The notes below the pieces were generated by a model. That model made no database searches. It was not told where the DNA came from and worked only from the letters and a program-made list of their open reading frames with translations. Below are positions 24,070-35,536 of a stretch of DNA of 46,223 bases, one piece after another (the stretch's first letter is position 1; each line of letters starts with the position of its first letter). The position numbers and the translations under genes were made by a program. Source of the stretch: Bigelowiella natans CCMP2755 (Eukaryota > Cercozoa > Chlorarachniophyceae); contig ADNK01003272.1 of NCBI GenBank assembly GCA_000320545.1, forward strand, positions 1-46,223, given 5' to 3'.

Positions 24070-25189
24070 ATGAGCAAGCTTGGAATGAGTATGTCAGAGG
24101 TTAAAGCAGAAGACTCTCACAGAGGGAGTTTCACAGAAGAGGAGCTTTTCAAGGCAGCGAGAGGTTCAAATAAGTTTTGGAGAGCTAGCCAAATTCTTGA
24201 GTGGGGTCTACTTCATTGGTTATTTTACAGGATGGGAGGGATTCAACGTGAAGCAAATGAGACAGAAAAAAGAGTTTGGTGTAAGCTTTATTTGTATAGG
24301 TAGTGAAAACTCATAGACATTTTTGAAGGACACCATATTCATAGATACAGATTATGCATCTATAAATATATATCCTGTAAGAAAACTGATACCGTGCACG
24401 TAGAAATCAAGTTCTTTGAAGTATCTCCTGTTAATTAAAGACTCTCAGGACGGAAACACGCTATTGCACGATGCCGTTATCAACAATAACATGGAGGTTG
24501 TAAGGTAGCAAAGATGAAAGCATGTATGACACACACCGCATGAACACACACACACACACACACACACACACATTTTCACACATGAGCTACGAACCATCGT
24601 TCATATCTTCGCTGTATTTTAGATTTCTTATCGAAGAATCAGGTGCAAAGCTTATAAATAAGACGAATAAGAATGGCAGGTTCTCATTGTGCAAACTTTC
24701 GATTTAATGGACTACAAATATAAAGGCATTCTTTCTTTTCTCCTGGTGGTATTTATGTTACAATCCACAGAACTCCATTGCACTGCGCGATGGTACAAAC
24801 TGGTGACATGCGGCATGAAATGGTCATTATTTGAAAAGAAATATTCAGATTCCAACGAATTTTAATAACCATTTTCCCGATAAAAAGTAACGCAATTTAT
24901 TCTAAATGATCGTACATATATTATGCCGCTATGCCGCTACCATTGGGAGTGCAAAATAAAAATAAGTAAATTAATACTAAGGTACGTTATTTGCTGGAGC
25001 ATAAAGCTAATCCAGATATTGAGGTATACTGTTTGCATTGTGACACTAGAATATCGCCTTCATTTTGACCAGTACATTTTAATGGATATGCTGTTCATCA
25101 TTTAGGACGCAGATGGAAGAAAGTCCTTCGATAAAGCCTTTGTGAAACGCTCAAAAAATTGCAATTGCGGGCTGTGCACCGTGATGTAG
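24070..25189 (+). CDS. Small ankyrin-repeat protein with C-terminal CaaX-like box
   Basis: Exons: 24070 to about 24289 (possibly split), 24441-24504, 24623-24679, 24771-24822, 24982-25023 and 25106-25189. They encode about 160-175 residues. Ankyrin repeats are clear: DGNTLLHDAVINNNMEVVRF, then GRTPLHCAM with MVRYLLEHKANPDIED. A degenerate first repeat begins with ELFKAARG. The protein ends in CNCGLCTVM, so the last four residues Cys-Thr-Val-Met fit a farnesylation-type CaaX box and upstream Cys residues could be palmitoylated. Ankyrin proteins bind partner proteins, and this one may be tethered to membranes. The first intron is ambiguous: either a 25-nt intron (24206-24230), or none with a gtaagc donor at about 24284. 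Both keep the frame. Confidence 0.82.
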
Positions 25190-26118
25190 GAGCTTTTAAT
25201 TTAACAAATCATTTTCATGCTTGCTTTTACACGCCTGCGCGAAGTGTGCTCCCACTCACACGCTCTGTGCATGCGTGCATCTATGTGTGGTGGTCACTGT
25301 CAAGTCATAACGGTTGAATGTACGTACCTAGCTAGATCTAGAGATAGCTAAGTGCACTAGTGCGCTAGTGCGGTGTAGTTAGCGCAGCTTCGTCACCACG
25401 CACATGTGTAACAGCGACAGATGTCATTGCTGCCCAGCGTGTTGATGTTGACAGCGTAGTCTAGTAGCATTTTAGGCATTCTAGCATTATACCTACCCAA
25501 AATTGCATAAAAAATGGCAGATGCGATGCATTTTTTAGTTTTGTCGAGCACATTGACAGCGCTAGAGTGGACAAGCTAGCAGGGCAATTGCTTGCTAGCT
25601 TGGTGCGTGTGATGCACGCGGACCTCGCGTTGTAGAAAAACGTTTGACTAATGTGTGATTCAATGCGCAGCGTGCAATGTAAATGCAGCTACATCGTACA
25701 CTATGTGTGCTTCGCAATGAAACACACACACTCTAGACATTGATCAGCAAGCTTGTCGACGAAAACGTGGCTGACGAGTTACGTATGCATGCTAGTATGA
25801 ACTGCACACACAGCGTACGTCCATTTTTTAGAATGCGAATTACTGGTTACTGGAATAAAGTCTAGCTATGCTGGTCTCACAGTATTACCACAGAGCAATG
25901 CTAGCTGTAGAGCTAGCTAGACTCCATTTGCACACATTTTGAAAGTGATAAGGGTTTTAAACATTTGACACCAGAAGTTTAGATTTCAGCCATCTTTTGA
26001 CCATTTGTCATTTGGTGAGTGAGGTGTAGTGCATGCTTTAATACATTGAAATCATGTCAATTCTGGTTCGAATCGAAATAACCGATGCCAATCAAATGCA
26101 ATTAAATCGAGTAATGTT
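25190..26118. other. Intergenic region
   Basis: No gene is visible. The stretch is rich in tagctag, gcatgc and gcgcag words and has a short inverted repeat (gctagca/tgctagc) near 25575-25600. Nothing else is supported. Confidence 0.5.
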
Positions 26119-26616
26119 TTATTTCCGTTTCATTCTGCTAGAAAACAACATTTTGGAGATTATCTTCAGAAGATAAGTTTCAAAAATATAAAAATATGTA
26201 GAATAAACTAAAGGAGCAATTAAATGTACAATTCTTGGATTTGAAGAGAACTTTTTCAAGTAACTCTGACTGATAATCTTATTAGCTACGCCAAACTTCA
26301 CACCGAGCAATGAAAATGAGAAGCCAAGAATTGCTCCAGCTCCAGAAAATGTAATATTACGAACAAGAAACTTGTGATAAAGTGTCACCATCCACATGTA
26401 TCCAACGACTACCATCACAGATCCCCATGCTTTTTCGAAGATATTACGGCCAAGAACGTTATATTTTTCCAGGTAAAAAATGGTAAACGATGACATGATG
26501 ACTGAAACAATAAGTTTCTCGTTAAGGGCGAGCATTTTGAACTTCATTGTAAATTTCAGCTTTGAACCATGCAGGATTACGTGATCCAATTTTGACCCAT
26601 TAGAGCATAGGCACAC
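26119..26616 (-). CDS. Hypothetical multi-span membrane protein
   Basis: An uninterrupted frame of 165 codons. Three or four hydrophobic segments can be seen: around residues 36-50, 63-82, 89-108 and 128-150. Short basic loops lie between them, and the C-terminus is basic (Arg-Met-Lys-Arg-Lys). An internal Met at residue 24 is an alternative start. I do not recognise a family. The gene lies upstream of, and divergent to, the CTD phosphatase gene. Absence of introns is unusual here, so further exons toward 27.0 kb cannot be excluded. Confidence 0.5.
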   Translation of the reverse strand: MCLCSNGSKLDHVILHGSKLKFTMKFKMLALNEKLIVSVIMSSFTIFYLEKYNVLGRNIFEKAWGSVMVVVGYMWMVTLYHKFLVRNITFSGAGAILGFSFSLLGVKFGVANKIISQSYLKKFSSNPRIVHLIAPLVYSTYFYIFETYLLKIISKMLFSSRMKRK

Positions 26617-27200
26617 TTCAAGATATGTATGGCCATTTCAAACCGAAATGACACAATTATCAACAACATTTCTCATCAAAGTCCTTCATTTTAATGTTGG
26701 ATTTTTTCCCAAAAAATGTGGCATACGTAAACCGACACAGAATGCTCGCTCCACAATCGAAGTTACCGTTGAGCGGCATCAAGTTTTTCTCTGCTTATCT
26801 ATCCGAAATGAAATTGACTCCATTACATATCTGCGACAAAAAAGAAGAAAGGCAGATGTGAAATTCGACCCACACACCTTGGTTGTGCTCATCAAATTTG
26901 ATGTGTGGCAACACGTTGTTTGTGAAAGGAAGTATAATTGCAAGCTGCGACAATGATATTTGGCCACTGGTAGACAACAACAAAATGCTTGTGAATGAAG
27001 CTCGCTCGTGTTTGCACGATCTGTCGGCGGCACGCAACAATGATCAGGAAAAAACAAATAGCAGACTTTGCTGCTGCCCATTGACCGACTTGAACCAGAG
27101 GCTCAGCGAGTCTATTTCAACATCACGTTACAGCGTTCGTGAGGAGGTTGACCATTACGTCCGCCGATACTACGAAAATAAAATATTCATCGTGATCCGT

Positions 27201-29112
27201 ATGGGTAATGCGGTACGCAAACGGCGCGTGCAGACTTCTGGAGAAGTAAAACGACGCTACCGTCGAAGTCGATGGATAAAAACAAGTAAGGCCCCAGGTA
27301 GAACGGTGCCGATGGAGGTCGAAGGGGTTCCTAAGGACCATCAGGATGTCAAGGAAAATGACCCCGTTGTAGACAACTGCGAAGTAGAAAGAAAGAGTAA
27401 AATACTGGCTTTTGATGAAGGGAAGTCATCTAAATCATCTGGTTTGTAATAGTTATATTTGATTGTAATTCCCGATTCAACATTTTATTTTACTTTATGT
27501 CTTCCTGTCTTACAGTTATCATACAGGGTAGCAGCAGTAGCATTGTCGCCAATAAGCGGTTTTCAGTCTCACGAGATGCTTCATATCAGGTGATTGAGAA
27601 TAATGATGATTTTAATGTGAGAATACTCAATTAGTAACGCTAAATCGAAGGGTATCTTACCGAAGAGGAAAAAACAAGATAGAGGTAAGTTAACCGTCGT
27701 GCTGGATATGGACGAAACTTTAATTCATAGTAAGGTAACCATATGACTTTACGATTCAAAATCAGACCAATTTTATGTTTACTTAAGTGATTCCCTCTCA
27801 AGTTTCAGAGCCAATCAAACACCTACAGACAAGAAGAAAAACGGAAGACAGCAACCAGAAAAGTACGACGTTATGCTACCTAGATCGTATATATTTATCT
27901 ATATAGATATCGTCTAATTATTGCAGGGAGATGTTGTTTTTGATTTATCTCTGGGCCTTGGAACTGGAACAAAAGAAAAAGTAATAAATTCTCGTATGTA
28001 AAAATGATATCTCTTTACAATAACGTACGCGGGTCATGTGGATTTGATTTCAACGCGTTGGACTAACTATGAGCCTGATGCTGATGCTGCCGAGATGAAA
28101 TACAATCCAACTTTACAGGTAGAAGTCTTTAAGCGACCAGGCTTGGACAAATTCTTAGATGAAGCTGCAAAACACTTTGAGGTGAATATCGGGAAGAAAC
28201 ACTATTTATGTAAAACTCAAGTAAAACACATAAAATTTGTAGGTGGTTCTCTTCACAGCAGCGATACCAATCTATGCCAAACCTGTTTTGGTAGTGCCAA
28301 AACCATGCCTGCGCAGAGTGTCATTGGTAATAAAATTAATTTTAAATACTCATTGTTTAGGACCGAATCGACCCAAAGAAAAGACTGAAATATCGACTTT
28401 TCAGAGATTCCACAGTGACGTTTGAGGTTTAATTTATTTCAGTTGTGAAACGTCCTTTCCCAAATGTTTTTTCATATTTGAACTAAGTATGAATTTTTTT
28501 TAGGGGCAACCCTATGTGAAGGATATTAGCTTGCTAGGTTTTAATATTTTAACATATAGTTTGTCCCCATTATTGTTAATTAAATATTATGGTTCGAATT
28601 GCAGGGCGAGACCTCAGCCGTGTCGTTCTGGTTGATAACAATCCTGCAGCTATGGTAGAGCTGATATATTTTTTTGAGTATCAAATGGTATGAGTGCCTG
28701 TTAATATACCGAAAAGCTGGCCTGCCCTGATAACGCTATTCCAATACTATCGTTCTACGATTCGTCAAAAGGTAAATATTATCGATTGTAACTGGAATTG
28801 TCCATTGCTTGACTCTGCATCCTAATTACTAGATCGGGAACTTGAGAGCCTATTGCCGCTGCTTTTTCAATTGAAGGTGAATCCATAAATATTTATTAAA
28901 CCATTTCTAACACCTTACCTACCAAAGGATGTTGAAGATGTACGCGAGCCACTCATAAAAAGGTGCAATTTACATCATTTTAGTTTCCCAAAATTTTTAT
29001 TTATTTCCTCACTTTCTCCACTAGATTTGGTTTTCGAGCTATGATTGAAGAAGCAAAGAAAATTTCTGTTGATGACAACTACAGTGAGGATTATAGCGAT
29101 AGTGAATCGTAA
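27201..29112 (+). CDS. SCP/NIF-type CTD small phosphatase-like protein
   Basis: Fourteen phased exons: 27201-27441, 27516-27589, 27651-27734, 27809-27862, 27927-27980, 28119-28181, 28243-28290, 28361-28426, 28504-28537, 28605-28654, 28717-28771, 28833-28876, 28928-28962 and 29025-29112. They encode about 329 residues. The catalytic DxDxT loop is in VVLDMDETLIHSK, with VFKRPGLDKFLDEA, VVLFTAAIPIYA, YRLFRDSTVTF and GRDLSRVVLVDNNP following in family order. These enzymes dephosphorylate serine in the RNA polymerase II CTD or other phosphoproteins. The first 110 residues are basic and then Ser-rich. The chosen start gives Met-Gly-Asn, a possible N-myristoylation site next to a basic patch. The frame is also open 106 codons further upstream to 26883. 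The C-terminus is acidic (DYSDSES). Confidence 0.92.
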
Positions 29113-30262
29113 TTTGTAAGACTACAGGCATTCGACAAGTGAGATCTAACAAACACAGTGTAAAACCATGAAACATGATTGCTAATTCAGACCAAATCTG
29201 GCGCACATGTAGATTCATTTCGCAAAAACAGGCATCAGATGCTGGAGGACATTTTGCACATTGGAAGAACCTGCATGACGTAGCAAGTTGTAATTTGGTC
29301 GATGTGCACATGTGACAAATCATCAGTGTGCACACACTCAATTGATGTAGCGATGCAATTTGTGCAAAAAGTCAACATCAGAAACCAATCTAAACTTGTG
29401 TGCCGCTCAGATCTAGAGGTTTGTGTGCATTGCACCGCACACACTGAGTGCACTTTGCGAGTCAGCAGCATGTGCTAGTGTGGTGTGGATGACCAAATTG
29501 GGTTGCCATGTCACCAATCCATCTAGCCATGCCAGCATGTGCGAGAATGTTTGCAAGAATTTGGCACTTCTGGCATTGTTTAGGGATGAGAAGCGAACAA
29601 CATGCATCGACAAAAGAGGTGCAGATCGAGATGTCGATCACACGTCATCCTTGCAATGCTAGAATGGGGTCACAATTCGCAAGATGTGTGCAGCATCATG
29701 AGCCTGTCTGGCTCTGGAGCTGCAGGGCCTGATGCCAACACAAAACGAACAAACCTGATGTGGAGATGAACAAACTCCAAAACAAACTTGCAAAAAAATC
29801 AAGCACAAGCACACAAACTTTCACTCAACAAATTGTCAAACTTTCTGGCTTCACACTTCGCTAGTTCGGAAAGTGTGATCTTCATCACGTTGCACGTGAG
29901 AAAGTGCACAACCCACAAAAAAATGAGTGCTGTGCATGGTGGATGGATGTGAATTTGCAATTGTTGACTTGCTCAATTGTTCCAACTTCATTCTCTGGAA
30001 GCTCCATGGAGACAAATCGTGACACTGGCATTCAACGCATTGATTTTACATGGAACGCCAAATCCAAAACAAAAGGCGGATTTCAAATGTCGTAGTTGGT
30101 AAGTTCCATGCATTTGGATGTTCGCTAGTCGGACGGGTGGGGTACTAAGATCTTCCACAACGAGACATGTCCACTATGTCCACCGCACATAAGAGCAGCA
30201 TGACGAAGGGAGGGGAGGCGACTATTAAAAAGGCAATTCCGTTGATGCTTCTATTAATGTAG
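29113..30262. other. Intergenic region
   Basis: No gene is recognised. Short frames on both strands (for example 29423-29662) show no domain or splice pattern. The first coding exon or untranslated exon of the EF-hand gene probably lies in the last 200 bp. gtaagt donors occur after 30105 and after 30286. Confidence 0.45.
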
Positions 30263-32690
30263 TTGGCTTATCAATATTTTGGTCGGGTAAGTTCGTGTCA
30301 CGATGGCCGACGATACAGAGTGCTTGGAAGGTATTTCATTCGTTTTAATCACGATGCAACTCATTTAATTTGTCACTATTCTTATCAAGTCGATCGTAAT
30401 CAGGTTTTTGATTCAAGCATGCAAGGCCGGGTCTCGTTCAATGACTTTAAGAGTGGATTCGAAATATGTGGTGAGTACATAGGATCGACACTGTCTATTG
30501 ATACCATTTATGAGTGAATAGAGCCATGGAATGAAATAAAACAGGAGATATGCACTCTAATGATCTCAAGCAAATCTGGAATACACTAGATCAAGAGGGT
30601 CTCGGATCCATTGAGTTTGAGGTAGGAATTTTATTTAAAACTTTATTCAGTTCGCCCTGTCAGTATTAGGAAATATCATTTACTCGAAGAAATATTTCAT
30701 TTAGACATTCCAAAAGGGATTTTGTACGTGGCTAGAATCACACGGAGAAAATCCTGTGGCACATAGATCTGATCCAAAGTTACAAAGCAAACGCGAGCCG
30801 TTGGGGGTCGCTCAGCCTTCTAATAACGATCAAACACCGCCTTCAATGCCAAGATTTACTCGAAAACCTTTGGCAATAAAGTTATTTAATAAACCATTGA
30901 ACCCAACTCCCGTTACGCAAGTAGGAGTAAGAACTCGAACTATATCTTCGCCAGCGAATGCGTACGACAAGATCCAACGCTACAAAGGCCTTGCCATCGA
31001 GCCGTCAATGGTGAACCAGGTTAGAATCTAAAGGGATTAGAAACAAAGTGGGCGAAATAATTGATTTGGTTTTCAGGTGAAAACTCCGAAAAATATTGAT
31101 AATCATCAAGCTACGGTGTACTGAAATTGTAAATCAATTTGAATGAATTTTGAAATACATTGTGGCATACTTTCAAGATGCTCGAGGAAAAAATCATGGA
31201 GCAGGAAAACTTAATTGCAGAACTACAAAAGGTATGCGAAGATGATCATATGCATCCACATGATCGTAGAACATTGTTCAGGAAATTGAAGATCTTGTAA
31301 TTCAACATGCAATAGAATTGGAGTCGCAAAAACAGGTAATCTAGTGTTCGAGTTTTAATTTGTAAGTATTTATTTTCATGTGAAATATAGGCAATGCTTC
31401 GAAGAAATAGGGAAGAAAATAGGAGGTTTCAGAAGACCTTATCTCTGTGTTGAGATTACTTTCAGTTTTTTTTTCAGATTAATGAAGGATTTAGAAGAGC
31501 TCCGAAAAGCTAAATCAGAGGCAATTGCGAGAGAGCAGCTGGCTCAAATGAAAGGGAAAAGGGACGTCGAAAGGGTATTCATCTGTAAGATTCTGATTAC
31601 ATCTATTTTAGAAATACAATTTCGTTTAGATAAAATGTCGCATGGAAAAACTCTTGGAGTCAGAAAGGAAGGTAGATATATAAAACGTAAAAAACGCGTG
31701 AATGAATATGTTCCTTGATCCTGTGTCATTCGAAAATTCTAGGCAAAGTCTCAGATTCAAAATTCTCTCACGTATACCAGACTCCAATTGGAAGAGCAGA
31801 TTGAAGAGAGAGTACATACAACCAATATGATTCGAGTCAATTCAAATTGAATTTCTGTTCTAATTAAGATGCACACCGACGGATATAGTGAACTGAAAGA
31901 ACATCCTTCAAGTGATCTGGGGGTAACATAATTTATTCATTCCTTTGGGAGCAGAGGGGGAGGGGGGGGGGTCAAGGACTAGTATATTTCGATTAATATA
32001 TTTGCACTTACATTCACATATGAATAGGATTTTAACGACAGTCTCCCTGGTAATCATTAACTCTCTGTGTAAAACATAGCTCATTGTTTTCCCGTTTTCC
32101 CCCTAAAGAAGACCCTAGTGATTTCGAAAGAAGAACTGCTGAAGTGAAGAGATTTTTGAAAATTGCTAATGAGGTCGATGTTTTGCATCTGTCAAACTGG
32201 CATAATTTCATTTTCGAATAAGAATCAATGTTGAAATTTTATTGGGATCTGGTACCACAGGTCAATAAGAATGCTATTATAGAGCTTGAAAATTTAAGGT
32301 AAAGGCTGACTTTGTTGCTTTAGTTTTTTGAATTAAAGCTGTGTATGTCCAAATATAAATATTAAAAAACAATCAAAACTGAAAGACGACGGATATCAAT
32401 CACAAAATCATCTGCAATGTCTTCTGCAGAAAGTACTTGCCTGCTCGAGAACAAAGGTATTTCCTTAGTAAAACCGATGTCTTCTTGATTTTAATGTCAA
32501 TCACCCACGAACAGATGTATTTGAAGAGTCTTCAGAGCCCCGAAGTCAAAGTGCATTTAGCCAGGCAGCTGCAGATCTGATTGCAAATGTGCCTTCTCAT
32601 CCCTCGCAAACAAGGAAGGAAAATTTAAATCAGGCGGCAAAAGGAAACGAAGATGTGGAATCGTGTGACGTGGGATGTGTAACTGTATGA
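30263..32690 (+). CDS. EF-hand and coiled-coil protein
   Basis: Phased exons include 30263-30286, 30404-30470, 30545-30622, 30705-31019, 31077-31115, 31178-31231, 31282-31335, 31391-31425, 31478-31574, 31743-31811, 31869-31922, further short exons to 32460, and 32515-32690. The N-terminus has two EF-hand-like units: FDSSMQGRVSFNDF and LDQEGLGSIEFE. Both loops lack some calcium ligands. A disordered Pro-rich part follows (30750-31020), then an extended Glu/Lys-rich coiled coil (31178-32300). The protein ends in ESCDVGCVTV. EF-hand plus coiled coil recalls Rab11-FIP3/4 adaptors, but no Rab-binding domain can be shown. The true start codon was not found: exon 30263-30286 has an in-frame stop just upstream, so another 5' exon is required. 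Confidence 0.78.
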
Positions 32691-33816
32691 GCACTTCTTT
32701 AGTTATGTGTTACGTGTTACGTATACATGTACATGATGCAAATATCTCATACACTTGTCGCAAGCTATGTCCCGATGTGTTACCTGTTTAGTGGGAGCCA
32801 TGGCTTGTTGATGTAGCTAACAAACATGCATCATGATACGTCTAGACGTGATGATTGCACTTTGCATCAAGGCAATCGATGTTTCAGACTCTAGCAAATG
32901 AGGAGAGACGCTTGCATGCACAGCTAGCTAGCTAGAGTACGTACGCGAATCATGAATGTGCATCTAGACTAGTCTAGCTAGCTAGTAGTAGACGACATGG
33001 TTGTGACTCAATGCAGTCCATGGAAAGATGTTGCGACGCATGGACAACTCACATGCACAACCCAAACCACATGTTGCTTGCATGCAAAGTGGCAACTCAC
33101 TAGGCTGCGCAAGTTCAAAAGCAGAATGAAAATCTTGACAGGCTAGCAGGTCCAAATGCATCCAAAGCCGTGTGCTGCATGTTCGAAGTATGTTAAAAGC
33201 ACAAGGTGGTACTAGCTAGCTAGTATGCTGTGCATGAAAAATTATGTTTTCGTGGACATGGGATTCCTTTTGTAATGTAGTTGAATAAAAGGGCCATAAG
33301 ATCTCGAGTGCACTTAGAGATCCACAGACTCTGTACGTGATTCATAGATACCATCATGAACATCCTCAAAAACATCGTGGCATTCAAGTAAGAAAGTGCA
33401 ATTTGGAAGATCTTACAGCATGGTGTGCGTCCACGTTCGTGTTTTGTGTCGACTTGTTTGTGGATGCCACTGCAAACTATCGAAGTTAAGTCTGACAGAT
33501 CTAGAGATCATTGGCGAACTAGCGAAGCTGAGGCGCAGTTCTAGACTACTAGCTAGCTAGACTAGTAGAGTTGGTAGGTTAGCGTGTCTAGATGTGGCGG
33601 CTCAAGAAAAATCTCAAGAAATTTTGGAATTCAATGCAGTATTTGTCTTACCTTCATCATCAGGGCAAGCTAGAAGAAGTGGATTAGGAACCGTAGAAGC
33701 TGTACTCTTACTATCTCTGTCTTTTCCATCGTTTAACATTTTGTATCCCGATCCAAATTCTGATTTTGAGTCCATTGGAACTGCTGAATTATTTTCTTTT
33801 AGCATCCAAAACTCTA
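32691..33816. other. Intergenic region
   Basis: 3' flank shared by the convergent EF-hand and P2X genes. It is rich in ctagctag and gcatgc words. At 33813-33614 on the minus strand a 66-codon frame directly follows the P2X stop codon. It could be extra P2X tail if a 20-nt intron were removed, but otherwise no gene is seen. Confidence 0.45.
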
Positions 33817-35536
33817 TTATAAAGTGCAGTTACCACTCTTTTCAGTATCTGGGAAATCTTTAATGTCTGCCTCGTGCTCCAAATTCACACTGCAAATTCA
33901 AGCCGTTCATACCCAGGATAAAATTCTGAACGCAATGACAAACTTACGTTAAAAACTTATCATGCAGGAAAAGCTCCCGCCTTGGCCAGATTGTATTTAG
34001 TAGAAAGTCTGCAACAATTGTTGCCAGTGTCAAAAGTCCCAACCCAGCACCAATAGCCGTCAAAAGGCTAACCTATTTCGAAGCAATATATCGTTGAAGT
34101 AAAATCGCAGATACATCATGAATTGAGTGTGCCTTTCAAATTTACCACATCAAATTGTCCAGCCCGTCCATAAATATCAACGACGACATTTATTCCATAA
34201 AGTTTTCTGATCTCCCTGGTCGTGCTATTTTTGTTTAAGTATCGAATAGAACGAAAATTGAAACCGTCACCTTCGTCAATACGTGAAAATGACCACTGAG
34301 GACGGCAGCCGCTTTTGCCTAAAAGTATTTCATCTCTAACCAAAATTTAACAGATCTTCTTTGGAAATTTCTAGACACCGTTGTCAAGGTCACATTCGTA
34401 TTCTGCTTTGGCCAATATAACTGCCCCTCTCATGCGCGCATTTTCGAAGCACTCCCCATCACAAGCGTCCTTCAACATATCTCTCAAGTAAAATTGACTT
34501 AATCCGGGAACCTATTTTCACGGCAGTTAATTGAACATATAAATCTGAAACAGTTCCTAAGCTGCCTACCGGGCTTTTCCCACTAGTTACTGTTACGTCA
34601 AAGAGTGGAAATTGGACGTTCGTACGGATGAATACGCTAAAGTTCCTTATTCCGTAAAGGAGATTTTGGTAATCAATTCTGTGTTGTAGTTCTCATTATC
34701 AGAAATAAGCCCACTAATCTTGAGAAACAACGAATCTACTTTGGGTCTTTTTCAAGCGGACACCATGTAAGAATTTCACAGTATCCGTACTTCCCACAAG
34801 TTCCAGTCATTATTCCGTAGAGTGTTGTGTCGCCCTCTATGCATCCTTTTGAACATTTTCTTCCAGAGTTGGTCCTTTAAAACACAGAATAATAAAGTTG
34901 AGAATACGCATGATTTACAAATACTCACGTGTTATCACTGGCTACGGAACAAATCAGGTTTCTGGTCTGTTCTTGAGCTTGAAATCTTGTTGTAACAAAA
35001 AAAGCATCCTATGTGTATAGTTTATGTACCAAATTAAAGTTATCACCATATTATCATATTACCAATAGCTGTATATTTATTTTTTGATAACTGGTAATAC
35101 CTTCATTAATGGAGGAACCACTGCATCCTGAGCATCAAAAACAGTGACCTTGCCGCTACAATTTTGATATGCACAGCCTTTAACCTAAAAAGGATCAACT
35201 TCTGTTCAACGACTTTTGAAGAGTTAAGAGTATCACTTTTTCAATTCTCATGATGTACTATGATGAACCTTACATTAGGTTCCCTACTGACAAAACCTAC
35301 TTTTATCGTTGTAGTTCCAACAACGGCGTCATACTGAACATACAAAGGAAACTTGTTATGAGTGCTTCTTTTCATACTGGTCATGGTGTTCTACTAACCT
35401 TCTGGTATCCTTTTTGAAAAATTATACCGTAGCCAAGGACATATCCTACGACTGCGAATTGCAGGAATCTGAAGAGAGCACCGAGCCGCCAGTCTGTAAC
35501 CTTTCCATGAGTACAACTTCCATGACCTAATGACAT
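33817..35536 (-). CDS. P2X-type ATP-gated cation channel
   Basis: Ten phased exons: 35399-35536, 35274-35333, 35101-35184, 34929-35008, 34740-34874, 34570-34678, 34379-34511, 34146-34333, 33948-34072 and 33817-33889. They encode about 374 residues, the usual P2X size. P2X subunits form trimeric cation channels opened by ATP. TM1 is at residues about 22-42, with KGYQ just after it, and TM2 is at about 311-334 with the conserved Asp near its end. The cysteine-rich ectodomain has CEILTWCPLEKDP. The ATP-site motif GFNFR is at 270-274 and a Lys is at 290 in the RKLYGI segment. Near the first ATP-site lysines the sequence reads TIKVGF, so only one of the usual two Lys is evident. After TM2, FLHDK resembles the YxxxK motif with Phe for Tyr. 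In protists, P2X proteins can sit on contractile vacuoles or the plasma membrane. Confidence 0.93.

Noticed and set aside
23696-24073. 125-codon plus-strand frame overlapping the ankyrin start
   Set aside because: No domain or splice pattern; it lies in the divergent promoter and ends on the ATGA of the ankyrin start, so it is probably 5' leader.
26648-26956. 102-codon plus-strand frame before the phosphatase gene
   Set aside because: No recognisable features, and other frames are open on both strands here; it could be leader sequence.
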